From Comamonadaceae bacterium (GTDB lineage Bacteria > Pseudomonadota > Gammaproteobacteria > Burkholderiales > Burkholderiaceae_C), in assembly GCA_947443645.1 (NCBI GenBank), contig CANEXF010000009.1, forward strand, positions 1 to 64,000: a DNA stretch of 64,000 nt, given 5' to 3'. The position numbers were made by a program, and so were the translations under genes. This document shows, in pieces, positions 47,144 to 56,720 of the stretch. The notes under the pieces are model-generated. The model was not told the DNA's origin. It made no database searches and was given only the letters and a program-made list of their open reading frames with translations. Every line of letters begins with the position of its first letter. Within the stretch, counting starts at the first letter, position 1.

Positions 47144-48469
47144 CTAGACGGGCCAATCCCTGGCGGGAAAAATTCGACCACGGCATTCGCCAAACCCGAT
47201 GGATACGGCGCCCGCATGCGCTGCTCGGGCCATGAGGATGATTTCGTCGCCGTCTTCGAGCGCAAGGCGAAACTCGCCGCCACCCAATGGCAATGGGTCA
47301 GCGCCGGCATTGGTCAACTCGGTGATGCAAGCGCGCGTCAGGTTGCTCTCGCCAGAAATAGTACCGCTACCGATCAGATCACCGGCGCGCAGATTGCAGC
47401 CATTGCTGGCGTGGTGGGTCAGCATCTGGCCGAAGGTCCAGTAAAGATTTTTCAAATGCGTCTGGGTGATGCGCACCGCAGGCCGCTGCTCACTGCGTTG
47501 AGCCGAGGTTGAAATCCAGGCTTCAAGACCAATATCGATTCCGCCTTCGGCCTGATCTTCATCGCCGCTGAGATACGGCAGCAAAGCCGGATCGGCAGCC
47601 GCGCGCGGCGGTGCAGGCAAACGAAATGGCAACAAGGCTTCCGTGGTGACGATCCAGGGTGAAATCGAAGAGACAAAGTTCTTGCCCAGAAAGGGGCCAA
47701 GCACCTGCTCCCACCACTGTATGCTTTTGGCAGACCAGTCATTGAGCAAGCAGTATCCGAAAATATAGTCCTGCACCTCTCGGATCGCCACGGGCTCGCT
47801 CAAAGGATTGCCGCGAGCCACGAATGCGGCAAGCTCGAGTTCAAAATCAAGCATGGGCGCAGGACCAAAGCAAACCTCACCCTGACTATTTTTGTACTGC
47901 CCGTTTGGACGAATCACCTTTGCGCCACTGGCACGTATCGACGACGCTCGCCCATGGTAAGCCACTGGCAAGGACTTGAAAGCCGGCGGAAGCGGGTCTT
48001 TCAGCCCTTTGAATCGGCCATGCCGCTCCGTGTGGTGCAGCGAAGTCAGAAAGTCGGTGTAGTCGCCAATATCGCAGGGCAGCTCCATGACAACATCATC
48101 CATCGCACGCAAAATCAAGTGCTCAGATTCGCGGGCGAGCAAAAGCCGTGGGCTGTCACTGCGCAACAGGTCTGACAATTGCGCGCGCAATGCAGACGCG
48201 TAGTGATTACCCAAGGCCATCAGCCCGTTAAGCTTGCCCCCTTCGCTTGCGCGCACTGCGACAGCGGCATCGCCATCAAGGAGCCCGGCATGCAGTGCTT
48301 GCTGCAGATCGACGACCTTGTCGCCTATGGCTACCCCGGCGCGTTTTTCTCCATCAATACTGAAGACGCCCAGCGGCAGATTCTGAATCGGGAAATCACA
48401 GCACGGCTGGTTTGCAGATACGACCCACGAACGTCGCAAGGGATCATGTGTGGCATTTAATTTTTTCAT
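47144..48469 (-). CDS. fumarylacetoacetase
   Basis: DYTDFLTSLHHTERHGRFKG; PVAYHGRASSIRASG; MLDFELELAAFV; LNDWSAKSIQWWEQVLGPFLGKNF; start moved to ATG at 48469. Confidence 0.93.
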   Translation of the reverse strand: MKKLNATHDPLRRSWVVSANQPCCDFPIQNLPLGVFSIDGEKRAGVAIGDKVVDLQQALHAGLLDGDAAVAVRASEGGKLNGLMALGNHYASALRAQLSDLLRSDSPRLLLARESEHLILRAMDDVVMELPCDIGDYTDFLTSLHHTERHGRFKGLKDPLPPAFKSLPVAYHGRASSIRASGAKVIRPNGQYKNSQGEVCFGPAPMLDFELELAAFVARGNPLSEPVAIREVQDYIFGYCLLNDWSAKSIQWWEQVLGPFLGKNFVSSISPWIVTTEALLPFRLPAPPRAAADPALLPYLSGDEDQAEGGIDIGLEAWISTSAQRSEQRPAVRITQTHLKNLYWTFGQMLTHHASNGCNLRAGDLIGSGTISGESNLTRACITELTNAGADPLPLGGGEFRLALEDGDEIILMARAAHAGAVSIGFGECRGRIFPARDWPV

Positions 48470-49038
48470 TTTGAAGACTTGAACCCGCTGATCGGTACTG
48501 ACTTTTCGCGGCTCCATTGATCAAGTGCCTGACGAGCGCGCGCCTTGAAGCCTTGATGCTGCTCGCTTGTTCCCGTAGGCACTGTGAACTCAAGACGAAA
48601 TCCGTTGGGGTCAAAAAAATAAATTGATTTCACAAAATGGTGGTCAGTGATGCCCACGACGTCTATGCCCGCGGCCTCCAGGCGCAACTTCATGGCCGCA
48701 AGCGCCTCGAGCGATTCAAGGCGTAGCGCGATATGGTTTACCCAGGCCGGCGTATTCGCAGAAGGTTGGGCAATAGCGCCGTCGCCCAAATCAAAAAAGG
48801 CGATGCATGAACCATCGGCCATCTCAAAAAACAGATGTACATAAGGGCAATATTCACCGGTGCTGGGCACATGGTCAAGCCGTATCAGGTGAACCAGGGG
48901 GAGCCCCAAAAGGTCTTCGTAGAAAGCGCGCGTTTCTTCAGCATCGCGGCAACGCCACGCAAAATGGTGCAAACCCAATACTGTCGGTGCCGGTGACTTA
49001 CCAGCTTCATTTTTAGCGGTAGCAACCTGGGTAGTCAA
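48466..49038 (-). CDS. VOC-family protein (second type)
   Basis: GLHHFAWRCRDAEETRAFYEDLLGLPL; VNHIALRL; YFFDPNGFRLEFTVPT. Confidence 0.88.
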   Translation of the reverse strand: MTTQVATAKNEAGKSPAPTVLGLHHFAWRCRDAEETRAFYEDLLGLPLVHLIRLDHVPSTGEYCPYVHLFFEMADGSCIAFFDLGDGAIAQPSANTPAWVNHIALRLESLEALAAMKLRLEAAGIDVVGITDHHFVKSIYFFDPNGFRLEFTVPTGTSEQHQGFKARARQALDQWSREKSVPISGFKSSK

Positions 49039-49040
49039 AG

Positions 49041-50228
49041 TCAGAGCTCAACCGCATCGATGTCATATTTGAACAGCCATTCATAGCGCTCCTTGACACG
49101 CGCTTCATTCCACTCGCGGCTCACGTAATCGGCCGCGCCTTCCGCATTCGCCAACGCCGGGTTGTGAAATCTCTTGGTGTTGGCAGCAGAGCCCAGCACA
49201 ACGCGCGCGGTCCGCTCCTTGCGCGCCTCTTCATAACGTTCAAAGGCCAGCGTCGGCGTATCTGAATACTTCTCCAGGGCACGCGCCAGCATGTAGCCGT
49301 CCTCAATCGCCATCGCGGCACCTTGTGCAAGAAAGGGCAAGGTCGGATGGCAGGCGTCACCAAGCAGCGTCACGCGGTCACGACTCCACTTGGGCATGGG
49401 GTCTCGCACCTTCAGCACCCATTTGAAAGGCGTCTTGATGGCCTTGATCAGCGTGTGCACATCGTCGTGCCAACCTTTGAAATCGTTCAGGCACTCTTCA
49501 TGAGAGCCTTTCTCCGACCACGACTCGACATCCCAGCGATTGCCTTCCACAGCACCGACAAAATTAACGAGCTCACCATTGCGCAAAGGGTACTGAACGA
49601 CGTGAGCGCCAGGGCCTACCCAATTCGAGCCATAGGGCTCGCGCATGTGTTCTGGCAACGAAGACGCCTCAACGACACCGCGCCAGGCCATCACGCCGGA
49701 ATAACGCGGCGCATCCGGTCCGAACAGCGCCTCCCTGATTCTCGAGTGAACGCCGTCGGCGCCTATGACCAGATCCGATTCAATGCTTTCCCCGCTCCCG
49801 GTCTGGACGCTGACGCCGCCCGCGTGTTGCGTCAGGCCACCGACCTTGACGCTCAAGCGGATCGCATCGCCCTTCAAACGGCGAACGCCATCGGCAAGAA
49901 CCTGGAGAAGATCTGCGCGATGCACCGTTAAATACGGGTAGCCATAGGCCTCTCGTGAGACGGTTCCCAGATCAAACAAAGGCCATATCTGCCCGGTATT
50001 CCATAGCCGGACACGCTTGCCCGCCGGCTCCGAGGCAATACTTTCAAGCGCATCACCAAGCCCGAGCCGAAACAGAACACCTGTTGCATTCGGACCCAGT
50101 TGTACGCCGGCACCAATCTCCTTGAGCTCAGCCGCCTGCTCCAAAATAGTGACGTCGAAGCCTTTTTTGAGAAGTGCCAGGCCAGCCGTCAAACCACCCA
50201 GACCGGCGCCAATAATTGTTATTTTCAT
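49041..50228 (-). CDS. FAD-dependent monooxygenase (salicylate/3-hydroxybenzoate hydroxylase-like)
   Basis: IIGAGLGGLTAGLALLKKGFDVTILEQ; VIGADGVHSRIREALF; VTLLGDACHPTLPFLAQGAAMAIEDGYMLARAL. Confidence 0.92.
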   Translation of the reverse strand: MKITIIGAGLGGLTAGLALLKKGFDVTILEQAAELKEIGAGVQLGPNATGVLFRLGLGDALESIASEPAGKRVRLWNTGQIWPLFDLGTVSREAYGYPYLTVHRADLLQVLADGVRRLKGDAIRLSVKVGGLTQHAGGVSVQTGSGESIESDLVIGADGVHSRIREALFGPDAPRYSGVMAWRGVVEASSLPEHMREPYGSNWVGPGAHVVQYPLRNGELVNFVGAVEGNRWDVESWSEKGSHEECLNDFKGWHDDVHTLIKAIKTPFKWVLKVRDPMPKWSRDRVTLLGDACHPTLPFLAQGAAMAIEDGYMLARALEKYSDTPTLAFERYEEARKERTARVVLGSAANTKRFHNPALANAEGAADYVSREWNEARVKERYEWLFKYDIDAVEL

Positions 50229-50276
50229 TTGTTACTGCTGTTCATCAGAGTTGTTCTTTTTTTGGGGCTCAGGGCT

Positions 50277-51251
50277 TCAATCGACCGTAGGTTTGACTTT
50301 GTTAACCAGCCGCGTCCATTTGGCAAGCTCGGACTCAATGTCCTGTCTGAATTTTTCAGGCGAGCTTTTCACCGGCTCAAGACCGGTCGCTGCAATTTCA
50401 GCCTGCAAGGTCACATCGTTTTCAGCGGTCCGCATCGCATCGGACAGTATCTTCAAGGTCTCTGGCGGCGTGTTGGCCGGTGCCACCAGGCCGACCCAGG
50501 AATAGGCCTCAAAGTCACCGCCTATGACCTCCCTGACAGTAGGCACGTTGGGCAGCTGCGGGGAGCGCGCTCGACCTGCGGTGGCAAGCACCTTGAGTCG
50601 TTCAGTTTTGAGGAAGGGACTGACCGTCGGTATGGTTTCGAACACCATGTCGATCTGGCCGCCCAGCAGATCATTGAGCGCAGGCATGCCGCCCTTGTAG
50701 GGCACGTGCAGCATGTCTATGTTCGCTTCGTTCTTGAACCACTCGCCCACCAGATGGTTGATGGAGCCGCTACCGGCGGAACCGTAAGAAAGTTTTTTCT
50801 CACGTCCGGAAGCGATGAATTCCTTGAGCGTGTTGGCTTTCATGTCACCACGGCCGGCCAGGATGATGGGGCTTCGCGCAACCATGCCCAGTGGGGCAAA
50901 CGAGGTCAGGGGCGCATAAGCGAGTTTCGGATACAAGGTCGGCGCGACACCTAGGCTGCTGGTACTGCCCCACAAAAGCGTGTAGCCGTCGGCTACAGAG
51001 CGCGCAACATAAGTAGACCCCGTGGTGCCACCAGCGCCCGGTCTGTTTTCAATGACCACCGCCTGTTTGAGTATGCCGCCCAAGGACTTTCCAACCAGAC
51101 GCGCGCTGCTGTCGGTGGGCCCACCCGGAGGAAAGGGCACAACGATGGTGATGGCATGCGTGGGAAAAGTCTGGGCGCCCGCTGTGGACAGAAAGCAAAA
51201 TGCCGCAACCACGAATCCGATGCGGTAAGAAAAATTGGAGCTATGTTTCAT
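50277..51251 (-). CDS. Bug/TTT-family periplasmic receptor
   Basis: Signal peptide; FPTHAITIVVPFPPGGPTDSSARLV; VIENRPGAGGTTGSTYVARSVADGYT. Confidence 0.93.
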   Translation of the reverse strand: MKHSSNFSYRIGFVVAAFCFLSTAGAQTFPTHAITIVVPFPPGGPTDSSARLVGKSLGGILKQAVVIENRPGAGGTTGSTYVARSVADGYTLLWGSTSSLGVAPTLYPKLAYAPLTSFAPLGMVARSPIILAGRGDMKANTLKEFIASGREKKLSYGSAGSGSINHLVGEWFKNEANIDMLHVPYKGGMPALNDLLGGQIDMVFETIPTVSPFLKTERLKVLATAGRARSPQLPNVPTVREVIGGDFEAYSWVGLVAPANTPPETLKILSDAMRTAENDVTLQAEIAATGLEPVKSSPEKFRQDIESELAKWTRLVNKVKPTVD

Positions 51252-51331
51252 GAGGGTTCAATGCCTGCTTGTGACCAAATGGAGTGCAGGTAAATGTAAT
51301 GAATAGGCCGCAGAAATAGAAGCTCTAATAA

Positions 51332-51347
51332 TCTATCGATTGATAGA
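51332..51347. promoter_or_regulatory. candidate operator inverted repeat TCTATC-GATT-GATAGA
   Basis: Located in divergent spacer between Bug receptor and LysR gene. Confidence 0.5.
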
Positions 51348-51570
51348 AAAAACTACTCAATCGCCTTGTTTGACGATCTGCTCAAACATCATTTCAGGCG
51401 CTGCACCGCCTCCTCTTGCATGGCGCTTTTGTCCACCAGGAGTGCCGGCGACCACTGATTTAAAATTCAGGCCTCGGCAACACCGCATGCAAGCCAGCAA
51501 AGGGCCGTTTTTTGAAAGCCACATCCATGACTGAATTTCAGCCCTGCCGGTTCTGGCGAGTTGATTCGAA

Positions 51571-52539
51571 ATGAATATTTCACTCAGACAGCTCACTGCT
51601 TTTCTTGGCGTGGCCAGTTCTTGCAGTTTCACCAAAACAGCAGAGCGTCTGCACCTGAGCCAAGCAGCGCTATCAGCCATCATTCGCGAGCTCGAATCCC
51701 AGTTGCAGTGCCGATTGCTCAATCGGACCACGCGTACGGTCAGCCTGACTGAAGCGGGCAAGTCATTCCTACCAGTTGCCACGCAAGTCATCAATGCCAT
51801 TGAATGCTCGGCATTGGAGTTGGGCAAGATAGGTCGCGAAGAGCAGCGCGTCTTGCGCGTAGGCGTGACGCCACATATTGCGGTGAGTCTGATGCCGGCG
51901 GTGTTGAGGCAATACGCCTTGCTGGCTCCGTCGGTCAACGTGCAAGTCACAGACAGCGCCCCCGGCGATCTGTTGCACATGGTTGAGGCGGGCGATCTCG
52001 ACGTTGCTTATGGTGCGTTTTTCGTAAAGGCTTCAGGCATAGACAGGGTGCCCATTTTCCCGACCTGTCTGGTGGTCGTGTCACCTCTGGATGAGGTGGC
52101 CGCGTGGTCAGACTTTGAAAAATCTGGCGTCACCTGGCATTGTCTGCAGGATGTCCCGCTGATCGCGCTGCCCAAGGACAACCCGATTCAGCGCCTGATT
52201 GAAGAGAACCTGGCACGGGAGATGGTCCAGACAGGCAAGCGCACTGAAGTCGGACATCTGGAAACCGCAATCGCGATGGCCGAGGCCGGATTTGGTGTTG
52301 CCATCGTGCCTTCTTTATCCGAGGCCATTTGCCAGAGATTTCGCGTTCGTCTAAGCGTGATCAGGCCAATTGTAGAGCTCTCGTTCTATTGCATCACCAA
52401 GTCAGGACGAGGCAATATTGAAAGCGTAGGCGTGTTCTCCGAGGCCTTCACAAAAATCGTCAGCAACGCTCAAGGAAGTTCTTTGCGAAAGACCAAGGGC
52501 GTCAAGCGAAGCACAAGGGCGCAGGCCATCGCTGAATAG
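51571..52539 (+). CDS. LysR-family transcriptional regulator
   Basis: MNISLRQLTAFLGVASSCSFTKTAERLHLSQAALSAIIRELESQLQCRLLNRTTRTVSLTEAG. Confidence 0.95.
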   Translation: MNISLRQLTAFLGVASSCSFTKTAERLHLSQAALSAIIRELESQLQCRLLNRTTRTVSLTEAGKSFLPVATQVINAIECSALELGKIGREEQRVLRVGVTPHIAVSLMPAVLRQYALLAPSVNVQVTDSAPGDLLHMVEAGDLDVAYGAFFVKASGIDRVPIFPTCLVVVSPLDEVAAWSDFEKSGVTWHCLQDVPLIALPKDNPIQRLIEENLAREMVQTGKRTEVGHLETAIAMAEAGFGVAIVPSLSEAICQRFRVRLSVIRPIVELSFYCITKSGRGNIESVGVFSEAFTKIVSNAQGSSLRKTKGVKRSTRAQAIAE

Positions 52540-52617
52540 TCCCTCGCCACAGACAGGCTGTTGTCACGCGCAAGCGTACTGCCTGATCCCGGCCTTTTAT
52601 TGCCGAGGAGACGCGCC

Positions 52618-52986
52618 TCAAGGCAGAGGCAGCGCATCCGTCATTTGCAGAAAAGACACCGGCTTGACCAGGACTTCGTTGAAACCGGCCTTGCGTATCT
52701 CGATGAGCTCATCGGTCTGGCAATGCGCGGTGTAGGCAACCAGCGTGATCGGATTGTCCGGATAGGTGGACCGGATATGCCGGGCCAGCTCGTCCCCGGA
52801 CATCCCAGGCATGCGAATGTCCAGAAGCATGGCTTGTGGCAAGCCTTTGCTCAACAGCCTTAGAGCACCGTCGGCGCTATCGCACTCCTCAACGTCCCAG
52901 CCCAGTCGTTCAAGATAGGCACGCGCCAGGATGCAGTTGATTTTTTCGTCATCGACAACGAGGACAGTAGGCTTGGTAGTGATCAT
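52618..52986 (-). CDS. stand-alone receiver-domain response regulator
   Basis: VLVVDDEKINC; MLLDIRMPGMSGDELAR; VLVKPVS. Confidence 0.92.
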   Translation of the reverse strand: MITTKPTVLVVDDEKINCILARAYLERLGWDVEECDSADGALRLLSKGLPQAMLLDIRMPGMSGDELARHIRSTYPDNPITLVAYTAHCQTDELIEIRKAGFNEVLVKPVSFLQMTDALPLP

Positions 52987-52994
52987 CGGTCGGT

Positions 52995-54761
52995 CTATCT
53001 AGAAGTAATTTTTACGGGCAAAAAGATGTCGACTTTGGTTCCAGAGCCAAATTCCGAACTGATTTCTATCCTCCCACCTATCAGGGTGAGCAGCTCCTTG
53101 CAAAGCGCCAGGCCCAGACCTGTCCCTTTTTCAGCCGGCTGAAAACCCGAATCCTGCACCGTGTTGAAGCGCTCAAACACCCGGCCTATCTTGTTGGCGG
53201 GGATGCCTATGCCGGTGTCTATGACAGAGACCAGAATGCTGCCGTCACTTTCAGTTCCGGCGACCACAAAGATGGCGCCCGAGTTGGTGAACTTGATCGC
53301 GTTATGCAACACGTTGTTGAATACCTGGACCAGCTTGGTTCGATCGGACTCCATCAGTCCCTTGAAATCGGTGGCCATGGACAGCGACAACACGATTTTC
53401 TTCTTGTCCGCGCTGACTCTGTGAATATCGGTCAGCGCACCCAGCAGGTCCCTGAGGTTGATCTGCTCGGCATTGGTATCCATCTTCCCGGCCTCTATTT
53501 TGGCGAGATCCAAAATGGTGTTGACGAGTGCATGCAGGTGCGTGCCGCTGGTATGTATCAGATTGGCGTATTTATAGATCTCCACATCCGCGCTGGCAAA
53601 GCGTATGAGTTCTGAAAATCCGAGAATGCTGTTGAGCGGTGTTCTCAACTCGTGCGAAACGGAAGCTAGAAAATTCGACTTGAGCTTGTTGGCCTCCATA
53701 GCTGCGGCCTGGCTTTCACCGAGCTGGCTGATCAGGTTCTGCTGCTCTTTGCCGAGGCGCGCAACCAGCCAGGCCACGCCAAGCAATACTGTGCTCAGCA
53801 CCAGCAGCAGTCCGAAAAGCACGGTCCAGCGCTTGGCAAAAGCGGAAAAATACGCCTCTGTGCCCACGCCGACACGAACCGTCAGCGGATAGTCGCTGAC
53901 CCGGTAATAGGCAATGCGACGGTTCACGTCATCAATGCTGCTGCGATGGGTGTAGATGCCGCTCAGGCTGTCATGAACGTCGACATTTCGAGTTGTTGAG
54001 GCCCGATCGCCGGCGCTGAAGCCACTTGCACTCAAACGAAAACGCATGATGCCGTCGCTGCCCTCAATCGCAACGACGCCATCATCTTGCAAAGCGTCCA
54101 GCCCGGTGAAGTAATGTCTCAACTGCTCGGGATCAATGCTTGCGACGATCACCCCCTTGAACGCGCCGTCTGGACTAGCGATAGGCCGCACCAATTGAAT
54201 CGATGGCCTTTTGGACACGCGTCCTATGACCGGCTCACTGATGTAAATATAGTCCTGCGCCGCGCCCTTGAACTCCTGGAAATGCTTTCTGTCGGCAATA
54301 TTGGCCGGAGGTGTTTGCACGCCAAGTGTGCTGTCAACGATCACGCCGTTCTCGTTTGCGATGGAAACCTGGAAAACCAGTCCTTTGAGACCCGCCAAAT
54401 TCGAGTCAAGCGCGGACTGCGGCAGCAAACGCTGACCATGCAAATAGGACTCGCGGGAACTAATCAACAGTCGGTCAACACCCGCGACGCTGAGCCTGAC
54501 GTATTCCGAGTAGCCCTTGCTCTTGAGCAAGACCTTTTCATCGAGCGCTCTCTCAACCTGCGCATGATCCGCCACACAGGCCAGTAGGGCGACAGCCCAA
54601 AATACCAGCTGAGACAGTCCGTATATCCACCAAGAAATACGAACAACCCCGGCACGCTTGAGCTGACGCAGCAACGCTGAAAGCGCAGGCCCAAAGATGT
54701 TCAGCATTCTCGGCAACTGAACCGCAGAGCCAGTCGCGTAATTTTGTATCGACGAATTCAT
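52995..54761 (-). CDS. membrane sensor histidine kinase with Cache-like periplasmic domain
   Basis: Two TM helices; DRKHFQEFKGAAQDYIYISEPVIGRVSKRPSIQLVRPI Cache region; SVSHELRTPLNSILGFSEL H-box; GTGLGLALCKEL. Confidence 0.93.
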   Translation of the reverse strand: MNSSIQNYATGSAVQLPRMLNIFGPALSALLRQLKRAGVVRISWWIYGLSQLVFWAVALLACVADHAQVERALDEKVLLKSKGYSEYVRLSVAGVDRLLISSRESYLHGQRLLPQSALDSNLAGLKGLVFQVSIANENGVIVDSTLGVQTPPANIADRKHFQEFKGAAQDYIYISEPVIGRVSKRPSIQLVRPIASPDGAFKGVIVASIDPEQLRHYFTGLDALQDDGVVAIEGSDGIMRFRLSASGFSAGDRASTTRNVDVHDSLSGIYTHRSSIDDVNRRIAYYRVSDYPLTVRVGVGTEAYFSAFAKRWTVLFGLLLVLSTVLLGVAWLVARLGKEQQNLISQLGESQAAAMEANKLKSNFLASVSHELRTPLNSILGFSELIRFASADVEIYKYANLIHTSGTHLHALVNTILDLAKIEAGKMDTNAEQINLRDLLGALTDIHRVSADKKKIVLSLSMATDFKGLMESDRTKLVQVFNNVLHNAIKFTNSGAIFVVAGTESDGSILVSVIDTGIGIPANKIGRVFERFNTVQDSGFQPAEKGTGLGLALCKELLTLIGGRIEISSEFGSGTKVDIFLPVKITSR

Positions 54762-54888
54762 GGGTGCGGAAACTTTCAGGAAACAGAGCGCGTGTTGTTC
54801 GAGCTACAAGACTTACGCATGCGAATAGACATGCCGACTACGCCGGCCTTTTCACACTCAGGGGACATCAGGCGAATGCGTGACGATT

Positions 54889-55248
54889 TCAGATGTAGCT
54901 GATGGTTGCGGGGGACGCGGCTGAATCAAAGCCGTCGCTGGCACCATCGGCCACTGGCGGCGCATAAAGCAAACCAGGATCGCGCAACTCAATTGACCCA
55001 AAATCTGGCTCAGCCAACTCTTGCTCAAGCGCATCAAGGTAATTCGTGATCTTTCCGAGCACCACCAGCGAGCCGGCGGCGACAGAACCCTCGACCACGC
55101 CGGTGCTCTGAATCAGTACAGTCTTTGCCGAAAGATGTCCTTTCAAGCGGCCTTCGATCACGGCCAAGCCATCGACCGTGACACTTCCGTGCAAGGTCGC
55201 ACCTTGTCCGATGAAAAACTTCACTTCAGATGAGGGAAAAGAATTCAT
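54889..55248 (-). CDS. bactofilin/polymer-forming cytoskeletal family protein
   Basis: FIGQGATLHGSVTVDGLAVIEGRLKGHLSAKTVLIQSTGVVEGSVAAGSLVVLGKI beta-helix repeats. Confidence 0.87.
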   Translation of the reverse strand: MNSFPSSEVKFFIGQGATLHGSVTVDGLAVIEGRLKGHLSAKTVLIQSTGVVEGSVAAGSLVVLGKITNYLDALEQELAEPDFGSIELRDPGLLYAPPVADGASDGFDSAASPATISYI

Positions 55249-55591
55249 ATCGCAGCTTTCGTGAAAAGTAAAACTCAGTTTAGCGTTAAAAACGAAATAA
55301 CCGAATTAAATGTTTCAAGATGCGATTCAAATCGTCAGCTATTGACCACAAATTGGCAATCAAATGTTTTTTTGTGTGTTATTTGTATCTGAATTGTTTC
55401 CGACTGCAGTGTATCCACTGGTCGCAACAGCGCTTGCGTAGCGCAACAAAGCACCCAGTTGACTTATTGTCTGACCGGGGGGCGCAGCTTATGCAAGAGC
55501 ACAGGCAGCCGCCGGCTACACAGTCCGAAATCGCCCCAACAAAGCCTTGGCTGCTGGGGGTGGCCAAGCCTGAGGGGAAACTGGTTGCAGC

Positions 55592-55939
55592 CTAAACAGC
55601 TGGACCTGCGACGATGAGCTGCAGCTCTTTTTCAATCTGATCGAGCAAGTCAAGCAGCCCGGAAGTTTCAAGTTGCCAGCCGTCCCGCTCGCTGCGCTGC
55701 AGCGTGTGCTCGGCCTGCTCGAATGCGTCAGCTGCGCCATAGGCCGCAACGGCATAGCAGGAGCCCTTCATTTTATGCAGCAGCGACGCCACGGTCCCGG
55801 AGTTATGCGCCTCGGCCTGAACGCAAAAGTCTGCGCGCCACTGGGGCAACTGGCGGATAAAAGCCGCGCCTACAAGGGCCAGCAAGCTGAGTTCGCCAGT
55901 CGACTGCTTGAATCTTGGAATATCAATTTTGCCGCTCAT
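55592..55939 (-). CDS. stand-alone Hpt phosphotransfer protein
   Basis: SLLHKMKGSCYAVAAYGAADAFEQAEH Hpt motif; start moved to ATG at 55939. Confidence 0.85.
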   Translation of the reverse strand: MSGKIDIPRFKQSTGELSLLALVGAAFIRQLPQWRADFCVQAEAHNSGTVASLLHKMKGSCYAVAAYGAADAFEQAEHTLQRSERDGWQLETSGLLDLLDQIEKELQLIVAGPAV

Positions 55940-55994
55940 GAGAATTACACCGGGAAATGAATAATTGGATGGTTGACAGGCCGCGGCGCCGTCG

Positions 55995-56624
55995 TCACGC
56001 GGTGGTTTTCTGCTTGAGCAGCTGGACATGCGCATCGATAAATCCGCGCAGCCGGTCAATGCTGATCGGCTTGCGCAGAAACACCGCGCTTGAAGGCAAG
56101 CCGCCACGCTCGGCGATCTGGCTGTCGCTCATGCCGGAAATCACGACCAGGGCAACGCCCTGGTATTCGGGCCGCCCCGAAACCATCTGCAGCAGCCTGA
56201 AGCCGTCAAACGGCTGCATGCTCAGATCGGTGATCAGGATTTTGGGACGGGTGCGTTCCAGCTGCAGCACGGCATCCAAGCCATCGGTGGCGACAAGACA
56301 CTTCACCTCAGGATAAAACCGCTCAAAAACCCCGGTGATGACGGCGGCGGTGGGGCCATCGTCTTCGACCAGTAAAACCTGAATTTCAGTCTGGCTGGCA
56401 CTACTGTTGTGCGCGTCAAGAGCCGCCGACGCCGCCAGGCGCAGCATGGCCTTGGGGCCCATTCTCTGGTTGATTTCTTCCACCGCGCTCAGAAGAATCC
56501 GGCGATGGCCGCCAGTGGTCTTGACGGCTGCAAGCTGCCCCGAGTCAACCAGTTTTTGGATGGAGGTTCTGGAAAGGCCGAGAATTTCGGAAGCCTCTCC
56601 GATACCAACAAAGTCGACGCTCAT
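55995..56624 (-). CDS. HTH(excisionase/MerR-like)-receiver fusion response regulator
   Basis: GIGEASEILGLSRTSIQKLVDSGQLAAVKTTGGHRRI then VLLVEDDGPTAAV, ILITDLSMQPFDGF, VFLRKPIS. Confidence 0.9.
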   Translation of the reverse strand: MSVDFVGIGEASEILGLSRTSIQKLVDSGQLAAVKTTGGHRRILLSAVEEINQRMGPKAMLRLAASAALDAHNSSASQTEIQVLLVEDDGPTAAVITGVFERFYPEVKCLVATDGLDAVLQLERTRPKILITDLSMQPFDGFRLLQMVSGRPEYQGVALVVISGMSDSQIAERGGLPSSAVFLRKPISIDRLRGFIDAHVQLLKQKTTA

Positions 56625-56720
56625 TGTCTTAAAACCTTCTTCAGATCAGGGTCTGGGGCTTGGTGGCCGGACTTCAAGTCCAGGCCCGTAAGTGCGCGCA
56701 ACCAACACATGCCGCTCGCT

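Noticed and set aside
55431-55450. TTGCG-TAG-CGCAA hairpin as a regulatory RNA
   Set aside because: Only 5 bp and isolated; could be chance.
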